From the NCBI RefSeq assembly GCF_902506435.1, contig NZ_LR733215.1, positions 1,152,710 through 1,216,709 of the forward strand: a DNA stretch of 64,000 nt, in the 5' to 3' direction. The DNA comes from Nocardioides sp. AX2bis (GTDB taxonomy: Bacteria; Actinomycetota; Actinomycetes; Propionibacteriales; Nocardioidaceae). Within the stretch, counting starts at the first letter, position 1; each line of letters opens with the position of its first letter. The notes beneath the pieces are model-generated. The model was not told where the DNA came from, ran no database searches, and worked only from the letters and a program-made list of their open reading frames with translations. Both the position numbers and the translations under genes were made by a program. Shown one piece after another: positions 39,913 to 47,980 of the stretch.

Positions 39913-41220
39913 TCACGGCTCGACCGGCCGACCGAGGTCGGCCAGCACGGCGTGCACCACCAGGGCCGCCGACATCCCGACGAACGGGACCCCGGAGCCG
40001 GGGACGGCGTGGGCCCCGGCGGCGTACAGGCCCGGGACCGGGGTGCGGGGGCCGATCCGGTGGCGGGCGGTGCCCCGGCCCTGCCACAGCACGCCCAGCG
40101 GCGAGCCGCCCCACTCCTCGACGAGGGCGCGGGGGGAGCGGTCGACCCGGGTGACGACCCGGTCGCGCACGTCGATGCCGGCCCGCGCCAGGTCGCCGAG
40201 GGGGTCCGAGGCGCCCTGCCCGCGACCCAGCACGGTCCAGGCGCCCGGCGCGGAGGGGCGGACGACGACGAGGGGGTCGCCGTGGAGGACGACCTCGTGC
40301 TCCAGCGGTGGGGGGTCGTCGAGCCCGACGTGCGTCAGGGCCGGTGGGAGCGCCGGCACGGTGGCCCGCACGAGCGGTGCCAGGGTCGGCAGGCGGCGCG
40401 GGTCGACGGCGCAGACGACCACGTCGGCGTCGAGGACGCCCAGGGTGGTGGCCACGCCGGCGGCGCGACCGTTGCGCACCACGACGTCGAGCACGTCGGT
40501 GCCGGTGTGCACCGCGACCCCGCGCAGGGCGAGCCGGCCCACGAGCAGGTCGAGCAGCCGGGCGGTGCCGCCCGCGACCCGCCAGCCGCCGAAGCACTGC
40601 TCGAGCCAGGAGGTGACCCCGGCCCAGGCCGGCACGTCGCGCGGGGCGTGGCCGTCGAGCACGAGCGGGTACGCCGCCACGTCGGCGAGCCGGTCGTCGC
40701 GCAGCGCCCCGCGCAGGCGTCGCCGCAGCGTCTCCCGCGAGACGAGGAGCTCCCGGGCCCGGGCCGAGGGGCCGTCGTCGGTGGTCTCCCACGGCTCGAG
40801 GTAGCCGTGGCGCAGGGTCTCCCAGACCGGGGCGTAGGCGTCGGTGTGGGCCAGCCACTGGTCGCCGAGGCCGGTGCCGAGCTCCTCGAACGCGCGTCGC
40901 TGGGCCTGTCGCGACCCGCCGGGCAGCAGCAGGCCGGTGCCGTCGACGAAGCGGTGCTCGCGCAGCACCGGCAGCGGCTGAAGGTCCAGCTCGCGCTCGA
41001 GCGGACGACCGGTCTTGTGGACCAGGTCGCGCAGGACCGCGGGCAGCATCGTCCAGGTGACGGCGCCGTCCCACGACCATCCGTCGGCCTCGACGGGACG
41101 CAGGGCGCCGCCGAGCGAGCCCGACCGCTCGACGAGGGTGACCTCCTCGCCCTGCTTGGCCAGGCGCAGCGCGACCGCCAGACCCGCGAGCCCGCCCCCG
41201 ACCACCACCACCCGTGCCAT
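39913..41220 (-). CDS. CrtI-like FAD-dependent desaturase/oxidoreductase
   Basis: The 435-residue protein opens with VVVVGGGLAGLAVALRLAKQG (FAD-binding GxGxxG) and ends with GLYAAGAHAVPGSGVPFVGMSA, the flavin-binding C-terminal signature of phytoene desaturase-like amine oxidoreductases. A polyprenyl synthase lies 1 kb away, but no phytoene synthase is present, so a carotenoid role is only possible. The start ATG 41220 has TAGGGT 6 nt upstream on its strand. It converges with metF. Confidence 0.8.
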   Translation of the reverse strand: MARVVVVGGGLAGLAVALRLAKQGEEVTLVERSGSLGGALRPVEADGWSWDGAVTWTMLPAVLRDLVHKTGRPLERELDLQPLPVLREHRFVDGTGLLLPGGSRQAQRRAFEELGTGLGDQWLAHTDAYAPVWETLRHGYLEPWETTDDGPSARARELLVSRETLRRRLRGALRDDRLADVAAYPLVLDGHAPRDVPAWAGVTSWLEQCFGGWRVAGGTARLLDLLVGRLALRGVAVHTGTDVLDVVVRNGRAAGVATTLGVLDADVVVCAVDPRRLPTLAPLVRATVPALPPALTHVGLDDPPPLEHEVVLHGDPLVVVRPSAPGAWTVLGRGQGASDPLGDLARAGIDVRDRVVTRVDRSPRALVEEWGGSPLGVLWQGRGTARHRIGPRTPVPGLYAAGAHAVPGSGVPFVGMSAALVVHAVLADLGRPVEP

Positions 41221-41226
41221 GGCGCG

Positions 41227-41232
41227 ACCCTA
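41227..41232 (-). promoter_or_regulatory. -10 element TAGGGT, leaderless oxidoreductase gene
   Basis: On the - strand TAGGGT ends 6 nt before ATG 41220. The first three bases lie in the stop region of the upstream YbaK gene. Confidence 0.6.
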
Positions 41233-41727
41233 GGTCCGGTGCTGGGCCGACGGTCGGTCGACGTCGATCTCGCGGGCGCCGGTCATCGCGAGCAGCTCGT
41301 CGGCGTCGGTGGAGAAGACCGCGGCCGGGTGGCCGGCCGCGGCCCAGACCCGGGGGTGGCGGCGCAGCCAGGAGTCGACGTAGGTGGGCACGGGAGCGGG
41401 GTGGCCGAGGGGCGAGACGCCCCCGATCACCTGCCCCGTCGCGGCCCGGACGAGGTCGGGGGAGGCACGTCGCAGCGGACCGGTGCCGATCCGGGTGGCC
41501 ACCGCCTCGGTGTCGACGCGATGTGCTCCGCTGGTCAGCACCAGGACCGGGTGCCCGTCGGCCTCGAAGAGCAGGCTGTTGGCGATCGCGCCCACCTCGC
41601 AGCCGAGCGCCGCCGCGGCGAGGACGGCGGTGTGGGCGGCGTCAGGCAGAATGACCACCTCACCGGTCCCGCCGCGCTCCGCGTGCGCGGCACGGAACCG
41701 GGTGACACCAGGATGCTCGGACGTCAT
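41230..41727 (-). CDS. YbaK/EbsC family aminoacyl-tRNA deacylase
   Basis: The 165-residue protein has the YbaK/ProX editing fold: CEVGAIANSLLFEADGHPVLVLTSG near 43-67, TGQVIGGVSPLGHP near 95-108 (the GGxSPxG substrate loop) and a C-terminal VFSTDADELLAMTG. Such proteins hydrolyse mischarged aminoacyl-tRNA in trans. The usual catalytic Lys after ANSL is not present (ANSLLFEAD), so activity may differ. ATG 41727 has TAGGGT 7 nt upstream. Confidence 0.83.
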   Translation of the reverse strand: MTSEHPGVTRFRAAHAERGGTGEVVILPDAAHTAVLAAAALGCEVGAIANSLLFEADGHPVLVLTSGAHRVDTEAVATRIGTGPLRRASPDLVRAATGQVIGGVSPLGHPAPVPTYVDSWLRRHPRVWAAAGHPAAVFSTDADELLAMTGAREIDVDRPSAQHRT

Positions 41728-41734
41728 GCCCCGG

Positions 41735-41740
41735 ACCCTA
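41735..41740 (-). promoter_or_regulatory. -10 element TAGGGT, leaderless YbaK gene
   Basis: On the - strand TAGGGT ends 7 nt before ATG 41727. Confidence 0.6.
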
Positions 41741-41841
41741 GACGGGCGGCGTACGGGTCGTCCCGGACCGACCAGCGGACCCGGCCGTGGCGCCGGGGGC
41801 ACAGCGGAGCAGGGGGCGCGGCCCCGGCGGGAGACCACGAC

Positions 41842-42333
41842 GTGACGACAGCAGCGGAGCCGACCTCGGAGACGACCGGCCCGGCCCGGCCACGGGCCCT
41901 GACCTGGGTCTCGCGCGGCGTGTGGGCCCAGGTCGTGGTCGGCGTGCTCACCGCCGCCCTCGTGGTCGTGGAGCGGGGGGCCCTGATGGACGCCTGGACC
42001 GCGGGCCAGCCACCGGACAGCACCATCGCCCCGCTGTCGTTCGTGCCGGTCGCCCTCGTGTGCTGCGGGACCTTCGTGGGCTCCGCGCTGCTGATGCTGG
42101 CCTTCCTGCGGGCCGGGCACGGCTGGGCGCGGTGGTGCCTGGCCGCGATCGTGGCCTTCGTGGTGCTGGCCACCGTGGCCGCCCTGCGGACCGCGCCCCC
42201 GGCGCCGTTCCTGGTGGTCTCGGTCGTCGGCCTCGTCGTCGAGGTCGCGACGCTCGTGGAACTGTGGCGCCCGTCGGTCTCACGCTTCCTGCGCGGCGTC
42301 GCCGCCTCCGAGAGGCCCGTCGCCACGTCGTAG
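41842..42333 (+). CDS. hypothetical four-helix membrane protein
   Basis: The 163-residue protein has four predicted membrane helices (about 22-44, 63-86, 96-118 and 121-143) between short soluble ends. GTG 41842 has GGGAG about 9 nt upstream. I do not recognise a family. It is followed by a terminator-poor 98-bp gap that holds the SOS promoter of the next gene. Confidence 0.7.
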   Translation: MTTAAEPTSETTGPARPRALTWVSRGVWAQVVVGVLTAALVVVERGALMDAWTAGQPPDSTIAPLSFVPVALVCCGTFVGSALLMLAFLRAGHGWARWCLAAIVAFVVLATVAALRTAPPAPFLVVSVVGLVVEVATLVELWRPSVSRFLRGVAASERPVATS

Positions 42334-42354
42334 CACCCGGGGTCCGGCCAGGTC

Positions 42355-42385
42355 TTGACGGGGTGTCGGCGCGGCGGTGTAGCGT
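42355..42385 (+). promoter_or_regulatory. promoter of the SOS-controlled HEPN gene
   Basis: TTGACG (42355-42360) and TAGCGT (42380-42385) are separated by 19 nt. Transcription would start near 42392, inside or next to the LexA box. The spacer is slightly long. Confidence 0.5.
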
Positions 42386-42394
42386 GCGAGTCGT

Positions 42395-42410
42395 TCGAAC
42401 ACGTGTTCGA
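42395..42410. promoter_or_regulatory. perfect actinobacterial SOS (LexA) box
   Basis: TCGAAC-ACGT-GTTCGA matches the actinobacterial/mycobacterial LexA consensus TCGAAC-N4-GTTCGA at every position and is a perfect 16-bp palindrome. It overlaps the predicted transcription start, 22 nt before ATG 42432. Confidence 0.88.
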
Positions 42411-42431
42411 CGGGCGGCGAGGAGGCACGAC

Positions 42432-42941
42432 ATGGCGGCACGACGTGGGGTCCGGGCGGGGCAGCGGCAGGGGCAGGGGACCGCGGTGGTCGAGCGGCCG
42501 GTGGGCCTGCCGGCCGCGACGCACTCCTACCTCGGGCGGTCCGCCGAGTCCCTCAGCGAGGCGGTCGGCAGCACCGACGTGGCCACGCGCTACGCGTGCG
42601 CCCACGTGGCCGCCCTGCGCGCAGCGGCAGCGCTGCTCGCCGCGCGCGCCCGGCCCGAGCCGGCCCGGGCGCGCCGGCAGAAGAACGCCTGGGTCCTGCT
42701 GGGCGAGGTCGCCCCGGAGCTCGGCGAGTGGGCGACCTTCTTCGCCGCCGGTGCCGGCAAGCGGGCCGCTGCCGAGGCCGGCTCCACCCGCGCGGTGGGC
42801 GAGCGCGAGGCCGACGACCTGGTGCGGGACGCCGACCGGTTCCTGGCGGTGGTGGAGGAGATGCTGGGCCTGGTGCCGCACGCCGGGGTGCCGTCGTCGT
42901 GGGCCGCCTGCCAGCCGGCCCCGACCCGCCGCGCGGGGTGA
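42432..42941 (+). CDS. SAV_6107-family HEPN domain protein under SOS control
   Basis: The 169-residue helical protein matches, from memory, the SAV_6107 HEPN family of actinobacteria. The HEPN signature is visible as R53-YACA-H58 (R-x4-H), the catalytic pair used by HEPN ribonucleases, followed by a long Ala/Arg-rich helix and the RQKNAWVLLGEVAPELGEW segment near 82-100. A perfect LexA box and AGGAGG ribosome-binding site precede ATG 42432, so the gene is DNA-damage inducible. DinB lies 0.9 kb downstream on the same strand. An SOS-induced RNase or a partner-binding role are both possible; activity is untested. Confidence 0.8.
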   Translation: MAARRGVRAGQRQGQGTAVVERPVGLPAATHSYLGRSAESLSEAVGSTDVATRYACAHVAALRAAAALLAARARPEPARARRQKNAWVLLGEVAPELGEWATFFAAGAGKRAAAEAGSTRAVGEREADDLVRDADRFLAVVEEMLGLVPHAGVPSSWAACQPAPTRRAG

Positions 42942-43043
42942 GCAGGGATGCTGCGGCCGTCCGGCGCCCGGCCGCCCGACGTCCGGTCGCGTCGTCGGGC
43001 CCGACCCGCGGGGCGCAGCCGAGCGGATCGTGCGGCGGTCTCC

Positions 43044-43049
43044 TAGGGT
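43044..43049 (+). promoter_or_regulatory. -10 element TAGGGT, leaderless methyltransferase gene
   Basis: TAGGGT ends 7 nt before ATG 43057. It gives the methyltransferase gene its own start in addition to any read-through from the SOS promoter. Confidence 0.6.
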
Positions 43050-43056
43050 GTGCGTC

Positions 43057-43776
43057 ATGCCGGCGACGGAGCGACCCAGCGAGCGCAGGAGCGCGATCCG
43101 CACGGCCGTGGTGTGGGACGCGCTGCGGCCCGTCCTGGACGCCGGGCCCCTCGACGTGCTCGACATCGGCGGCGGCACCGGCGGTTCGGCCGTCGCCATC
43201 GCCGAGCGTGGGCACCGGGTCACGGTGGTCGACCCCAGCCCCGACGCCCTCGCCTCGTTGGGTCGTCGCGCCCGCGAGCGCGGGGTCGAGGTCGCCGCGG
43301 TCCAGGGTGACCTGTCCACGACGCCGGACGTCCTCGGTGCCGACGGGGCCGACCTCGTGCTGTGCCACGGCGTGCTCGAGGTCGTCGACGACCCGGCGGC
43401 GGCCCTGGCCACGCTGCGCACGGTCCTGCGGGAGGGCGGCGCGCTCAGCCTGCTCGTGGCCCAGCGTCACGCGGCGGTGCTCGCCCGCGCGATGGCCGGG
43501 CACTTCGTCGCCGCGCGCGAGGCGCTGGAGCCGGGCGCCCCGCTCGACCGTGCCGGACGCCGCTTCACCCACGACGAGCTCGACGACCTCGTCGCGGCGG
43601 CCGGGTTCGCCGACCGGCAGGTGCACGCCGTGCGCGTCTTCGCCGACCTCGTCCCCGGGGCGCTGCTCGACGCCGAGCCCGGCGCGACGACCGCGCTGCT
43701 CGAGCTGGAGCGGTCGGTGGCCTCGCGCCCGGAGTACCTCCCGCTGGCCACCCAGCTCCACCTGCTCGCACGCTGA
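43057..43776 (+). CDS. class I SAM-dependent methyltransferase
   Basis: The 239-residue protein has a complete class-I core: LDVLDIGGGTGGSAVAIAERG (motif I) near 29-49, VTVVDPSPDALASL near 53-66, VQGDLSTTPDV near 80-90 and DLVLCHGVLEVVDDPAAALATL near 98-119. It resembles CmoA/SmtA-like small-molecule or tRNA methyltransferases, but the substrate is unknown. It sits between the HEPN gene and dinB, an order I recall as common in actinobacteria. Confidence 0.85.
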   Translation: MPATERPSERRSAIRTAVVWDALRPVLDAGPLDVLDIGGGTGGSAVAIAERGHRVTVVDPSPDALASLGRRARERGVEVAAVQGDLSTTPDVLGADGADLVLCHGVLEVVDDPAAALATLRTVLREGGALSLLVAQRHAAVLARAMAGHFVAAREALEPGAPLDRAGRRFTHDELDDLVAAAGFADRQVHAVRVFADLVPGALLDAEPGATTALLELERSVASRPEYLPLATQLHLLAR

Positions 43777-43812
43777 GGCCGCCCGGCCGGCCCGGGCGGC
43801 GGGGGTCGAGCG

Positions 43813-45033
43813 GTGAGCGGCCCGGACGCGTACGAGCGTTCACGGGCCTGCCCGGTCCTGCACGTCGACATGGACGCGTTCTACGCCTCGGTCGCGCTGC
43901 GTGACCGCCCCGACCTCCAGGACTCCCCGGTCTTCGTCGGTGGGGGACACCGCGGCGTCGTGCTCTCGGCCAACTACCTGGCCCGCGCCCGGGGCGTGCG
44001 CTCGGCGATGCCCGGCTCCCGCGCGCTGCGGCTGTGCCCGGAGGCCGTGGTCCTCGCGCCCGACCACGCGGCGTTCGCCACCGTCTCGGCCGCGGTCATG
44101 GAGACCTTCCGGCAGGTGACCCCGCTCGTGGAGGGCGTCTCGATGGACGAGGCGTTCCTGGACGTCTCCGGGGCCGGTCGCCTCCTGGGCACCCCGCTGG
44201 CGATCGCCGAGCAGCTGCGGGCGCGGATCGCCGACGAGCAGCGGATCACCTGCTCGGTCGGGGTCGCCGCGACCGTCTCGGTGGCCAAGCTCGCCAGCAC
44301 CCGGGCCAAGCCGGACGGTGTGCGGGTGGTGGCGCCCGACGAGGTCGTGGCCTTCCTGCACCACCGTGACATCGGCGACCTCTACGGGGTGGGGGAGAAG
44401 ACCCGGGACCGGCTCCGCCGCCAGGGCTACCTCACTGTCGGCGACCTCGCGCGCACCGAGGTCGGGGTGCTCCGCCGCGACCTCGGGGAGCACCTCGGGC
44501 CCCACCTGCACACCCTGGCGTGGGGTGCGGACCGGCGTCAGGTGCGCTCACGGCACGCCCCCGTCTTCGCGGGCGTCACGCACGACCCGGACAAGTCCAT
44601 GGGCGCCCAGTCGACCTTCGGACGTGACACGGCCGACCGTGCGGTAGTCCTGCGCGAGCTGCTGCGCCTGACCACCTCGGTGACCGGTCGGCTGCGGACC
44701 GCAGGTGTCGCCGGCCGCACGGTGGCCCTGACGGTGCGCTTCTCGGACTTCACCACCCTCACCCGTTCCCGGACGCTCGGAGAGGCCACCGACGTCACCC
44801 AGGAGGTCTTCGCGGCGGTCGTCGCCCTGCACGACGCCCTGAGCCTGCGCGGGGACCGGCTCCGGCTGGTCGGGGTGCGGGTGGAGGGGCTGCAGGCGCG
44901 GGCCGGGATCCACCACCAGCACGTCCTGGGGGAGCGCGAGGTGGGCTGGGCGGAGGCTGATCGTGCGGTCGACCAGGCAGCGCGACGGTTCGGCCCCGCG
45001 GCCGTACGGCCGGCCAGCCTGCTCGGGGGGTGA
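43813..45033 (+). CDS. dinB: DNA polymerase IV (Y family)
   Basis: The 406-residue protein is a complete Y-family polymerase: metal-binding HVDMDAFYASVAL with Asp19 and Asp21, the SMDEAFLDVSG catalytic Asp-Glu near 112-122, SVGVAATVSVAKLAS, a thumb HhH region LYGVGEKTRDRL near 192-203, and a little-finger domain with MGAQSTFGRDT. It copies past damaged bases with low fidelity. The start is GTG 43813. The 36-nt gap from the methyltransferase suggests one transcript, which would link it to the SOS box at 42395. No clear beta-clamp motif is visible at the C-terminus. Confidence 0.92.
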   Translation: MSGPDAYERSRACPVLHVDMDAFYASVALRDRPDLQDSPVFVGGGHRGVVLSANYLARARGVRSAMPGSRALRLCPEAVVLAPDHAAFATVSAAVMETFRQVTPLVEGVSMDEAFLDVSGAGRLLGTPLAIAEQLRARIADEQRITCSVGVAATVSVAKLASTRAKPDGVRVVAPDEVVAFLHHRDIGDLYGVGEKTRDRLRRQGYLTVGDLARTEVGVLRRDLGEHLGPHLHTLAWGADRRQVRSRHAPVFAGVTHDPDKSMGAQSTFGRDTADRAVVLRELLRLTTSVTGRLRTAGVAGRTVALTVRFSDFTTLTRSRTLGEATDVTQEVFAAVVALHDALSLRGDRLRLVGVRVEGLQARAGIHHQHVLGEREVGWAEADRAVDQAARRFGPAAVRPASLLGG

Positions 45034-45075
45034 ACGAAATCACCGGTGTGCCTACCGCCGGTGGAGCGGCCTGCC

Positions 45076-45081
45076 TAGACT
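45076..45081 (+). promoter_or_regulatory. candidate -10 (TAGACT) of the DUF3040 gene
   Basis: TAGACT lies 49 nt before GTG 45131 in the 97-bp gap after dinB. It would give a leader of about 43 nt with a GGAGG ribosome-binding site. No clear -35 is visible. Confidence 0.4.
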
Positions 45082-45130
45082 TCCACCAACACCCGGAACT
45101 GCCGGGCACGACGGACCCTGGGAGGACCCG

Positions 45131-45613
45131 GTGCCGCTCTCGGAAGAAGAGTTGCGACTGCTCGAGCAGATGGAGCGCGCGCTCGTCGAGGAGGACCCGA
45201 AGTTCGCTTCGACCCTGCGGGGCACCTCGATGCGCAGGACGGCCCGTCGCCGGGCCCTGCTCGCCGCGGTCGTGTTCGTGGTCGGGGTCGTCGTGCTGAT
45301 GACCGGGGCCATCACCAACCAGGTCGTCATCGGCATCGTCGGCTTCGTGGTGATGCTGGGCAGCGCGACGCTCGCCCTCACCTCCTTGCGCGGTCAGCAG
45401 CAGGTCCGCGTGCCCGACGACGCCTCCGGCGCGATGCCCGGCGCCGGCAGCCCCGGCTTCGCGGTCATCGACGGCGGTCGCTCGTCCAAGCCGCGCAAGA
45501 CCCGCGGGCGCACGTCGGGCTCCGGCAAGGGCGGCGGCGCCCGCCCGTCCGGCTCCTTCATGGAGCGCATGGAGCAGCGCTGGCGCCGTCGCCGCGAGGG
45601 CAACGGGTTCTGA
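45131..45613 (+). CDS. DUF3040 membrane protein
   Basis: The 160-residue protein begins VPLSEEELRLLEQMERALVEEDPKF, the DUF3040 signature, followed by two membrane helices at about 43-62 and 68-88 and a basic Gly/Arg/Lys-rich C-terminus. It is an actinobacterial family of unknown function, often near the division and cell wall cluster. GTG 45131 has GGAGG 5 nt upstream. It converges with the transglutaminase gene. Confidence 0.85.
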   Translation: MPLSEEELRLLEQMERALVEEDPKFASTLRGTSMRRTARRRALLAAVVFVVGVVVLMTGAITNQVVIGIVGFVVMLGSATLALTSLRGQQQVRVPDDASGAMPGAGSPGFAVIDGGRSSKPRKTRGRTSGSGKGGGARPSGSFMERMEQRWRRRREGNGF

Positions 45614-45652
45614 CCGCACGCGGCCCCCGGGCCGGACGGCCGGACGGCGCGC

Positions 45653-47980
45653 TCAGCGCAGCTGCTCGGCCAGGGGACGGTCGGCGGGCTGGTCGCCGCT
45701 CGTGCCCGCGCCTCGGCGCCGACCCCGTCGCGAGACCACGGTCCGCGGCCACCACCGGGCGCGTCGTCGTCGTCGGCTCGTCGACCGCTCCTCCATCGTG
45801 GTCAGGCAGCCGCGGACGGCATCGGTGACCCCGGCGTCGGACGCACCCGCGCGGGCGTAGCTCGCGCGCTCCACGGCGGCCACGACGACGTCGAGGTCCG
45901 TGGTGGTCCCGAGGTGGCGCGACACCACCGCCCGCACCTCGCGCGGCGAGCGGTCGTCGGGCCAGGGCGTGCCCAGGTCGACCGCGGTGTCCCGCAGCTC
46001 GGCCCACCCCTCCAGCACGCCGCCGGCCAGCCGCCGCTCGCGCCGCCGGCGCCGTACGGCACCGGGCACCAGGAGCAGTGCGGCGAGCAGCGCCACCGGC
46101 AGGCCGACGAGCCCGGCCGTGCGCCACGGGGCGGACGAGTCCGCCGCCGGCGCGGCGACGGGCTCCTCGGTCACCTCCGGCTGCACCCGGTTCTCGGCCC
46201 GGTCGGCCTCCTCGCCGCGGGCGGCGTCAGGGCCTGCCTCCGGGACCTCGGGGAGCGCCTCGGGCGCCTGGTCGCCGGCGGTGTAGTCGGGGACGTCCGC
46301 GGCGCGCTGGGGCGGCGTGGGCTCGAAGCGCGTCCAGCCGGCGCCGGGGAAGTAGAGCTCGGGCCAGGCGTGCAGGTCGCGCGAGCTGTACTCCCAGCGA
46401 CCGTCGGGCAGCCGGCTGGGGGCCAGGAAGCCGACCGCCACGCGTGAGGGGATGCCGACCTGACGGGCCATCACGGCCATGGCGGAGGCGAACTGCTCGC
46501 AGTAGCCCACCCGACCGCCCTCGCCCTCGGTGAGGAAGGCGGCGAGCTCGTCGGCGCCGTTGCCGTCCTCGGACCGCGCCAGGCTGTACTGGAAGCCCCC
46601 GTCGGTGCGGAAGAAGTCCTGCAGGGCCACCGCGCGGTCGAAGTTGTTGGCCAGGCCCGCGGTGACGTCGTTGGTCAGCGACCCCACGACGGGGGGCAGC
46701 CCGGTGGGCAGCTGGAGGAACCGGGAGTCGACCTCGCCGCGCTCGGCGGGGGCCTCGGCCAGCTCGGCGGCCTCCACCTGCGGCTCCACGGCGGTCATCT
46801 CGTAGGTCAGGCCGGAGGTGGTCAGGTCGTCGGAGGCTGCGATGAAGTCGACGGTGCTGGTGTCGAAGCGCCAGTCACCGGGCGCCTCGACCCGGGAGAC
46901 CGGTGCCTGGGTCGGCAGCCAGGTCGAGGAGAGCGCCTCGGTCACCTCGACCTCGTAGGCGTAGGCCTCCCGGGGGACCCCCGCGTCGAGGCCCTCGATC
47001 GGCGGCAGCGCCCCGTCGGCCACCTGGTTGCCGGGGACGCTGCGGTCGCCGGCGGTCCACTCGTTCTCGGTGAAGTTGGCCAGCACCGAGATCCGCAGGT
47101 AGGCCGGGTCCGGGTCGTCGGTGCGGACGCGGACCAGGGGGAAGTCCTCGCCCTGCTTCAGGTCCCGTCGCAGGTCGACCATCGGGTTGGTCACCAGGAT
47201 CTCGCCGTCCCCGCCGGAGCCGGTGCCGCCGCCCAGCAGGTCGAGGTCGAGCGCCGGGAGCGCGAGCGGGATCGCGACGGCCAGCGCCACCGCGCCGGCG
47301 CCGAGCGCACCCGCGCCCGCGGAGGCGGCGCCCGTACGCACCCCGAAGCCGGTGGAGTCCACGGCCTGGTCGTCCGCGGGGTCGGCGAGGGCGCGGCCCC
47401 ACCGGGTCACGGCGTCACCGGCGTCGAGGTGGAGCATCATCAGGAACCCGGCCGCCGCGGCGACGAAGACCCACCAGCTCGCACCGGTGCCCAGGATGCC
47501 GACCGGGACGCTGTAGACCGCGAGCAGCGGCAGCCCGGCCAGGGGGACCCGGCGCAGCGTGCAGGCCAGGACGTCGACCAGCAGCAGGCAGCCCAGGCCG
47601 CCGACGACCAGCAGCGGCTCGATGCCCGGGACGCCGGCCGGGACGGGCGCGGCGTACCTCGTGGAGGAGTCGACCGCCTGGGTGAAGGACCGGACCAGGT
47701 CGGTGCCGGCCGCCCCCAGCGGCACCGGGGTGCCGATCAGCACCAGGCTCGTGGCCCCGACGCCGAGCAGCACCTGGGCGAGCACGACGAGCAGCCCCGG
47801 CACCGCGAGGCGGCGCAGGAGCGCACCGCTGAGGGCGACGACGGCGCCGATGCCGAGGAGCGGGATCAGGGCTGCGGCCCAGGCCTCGGTGAACCCGCGC
47901 CAGGACAGGGCCGAGACCCAGACGGTGAGCGCGCCGGTCAGCGCGAGTCCGATCCGGGAGCCGGCCGGGCGGGTGCTCAC
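45653..47980 (-). CDS. transglutaminase-domain membrane protein
   Basis: The 775-residue protein has about six N-terminal membrane helices (to about 210), an extracytoplasmic region, a transglutaminase-like core (about 430-550) with VGYCEQFASAMAVMARQ (Cys near 490), RDLHAWPELYF (His) and FEPTP, then one more helix near 610-630 and a cytoplasmic C-terminal DUF4129-like segment. This TgpA/YebA layout is found with MoxR and DUF58 proteins and is thought to act on cell envelope proteins. GTG 47980 overlaps the DUF58 stop (GTGA). Confidence 0.88.
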   Translation of the reverse strand: MSTRPAGSRIGLALTGALTVWVSALSWRGFTEAWAAALIPLLGIGAVVALSGALLRRLAVPGLLVVLAQVLLGVGATSLVLIGTPVPLGAAGTDLVRSFTQAVDSSTRYAAPVPAGVPGIEPLLVVGGLGCLLLVDVLACTLRRVPLAGLPLLAVYSVPVGILGTGASWWVFVAAAAGFLMMLHLDAGDAVTRWGRALADPADDQAVDSTGFGVRTGAASAGAGALGAGAVALAVAIPLALPALDLDLLGGGTGSGGDGEILVTNPMVDLRRDLKQGEDFPLVRVRTDDPDPAYLRISVLANFTENEWTAGDRSVPGNQVADGALPPIEGLDAGVPREAYAYEVEVTEALSSTWLPTQAPVSRVEAPGDWRFDTSTVDFIAASDDLTTSGLTYEMTAVEPQVEAAELAEAPAERGEVDSRFLQLPTGLPPVVGSLTNDVTAGLANNFDRAVALQDFFRTDGGFQYSLARSEDGNGADELAAFLTEGEGGRVGYCEQFASAMAVMARQVGIPSRVAVGFLAPSRLPDGRWEYSSRDLHAWPELYFPGAGWTRFEPTPPQRAADVPDYTAGDQAPEALPEVPEAGPDAARGEEADRAENRVQPEVTEEPVAAPAADSSAPWRTAGLVGLPVALLAALLLVPGAVRRRRRERRLAGGVLEGWAELRDTAVDLGTPWPDDRSPREVRAVVSRHLGTTTDLDVVVAAVERASYARAGASDAGVTDAVRGCLTTMEERSTSRRRRRARWWPRTVVSRRGRRRGAGTSGDQPADRPLAEQLR

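Noticed and set aside
39913-41220. Carotenoid gene cluster (CrtI-like enzyme plus polyprenyl synthase)
   Set aside because: No phytoene synthase or cyclase is present and metF separates the two genes, so a pathway assignment is not supported.
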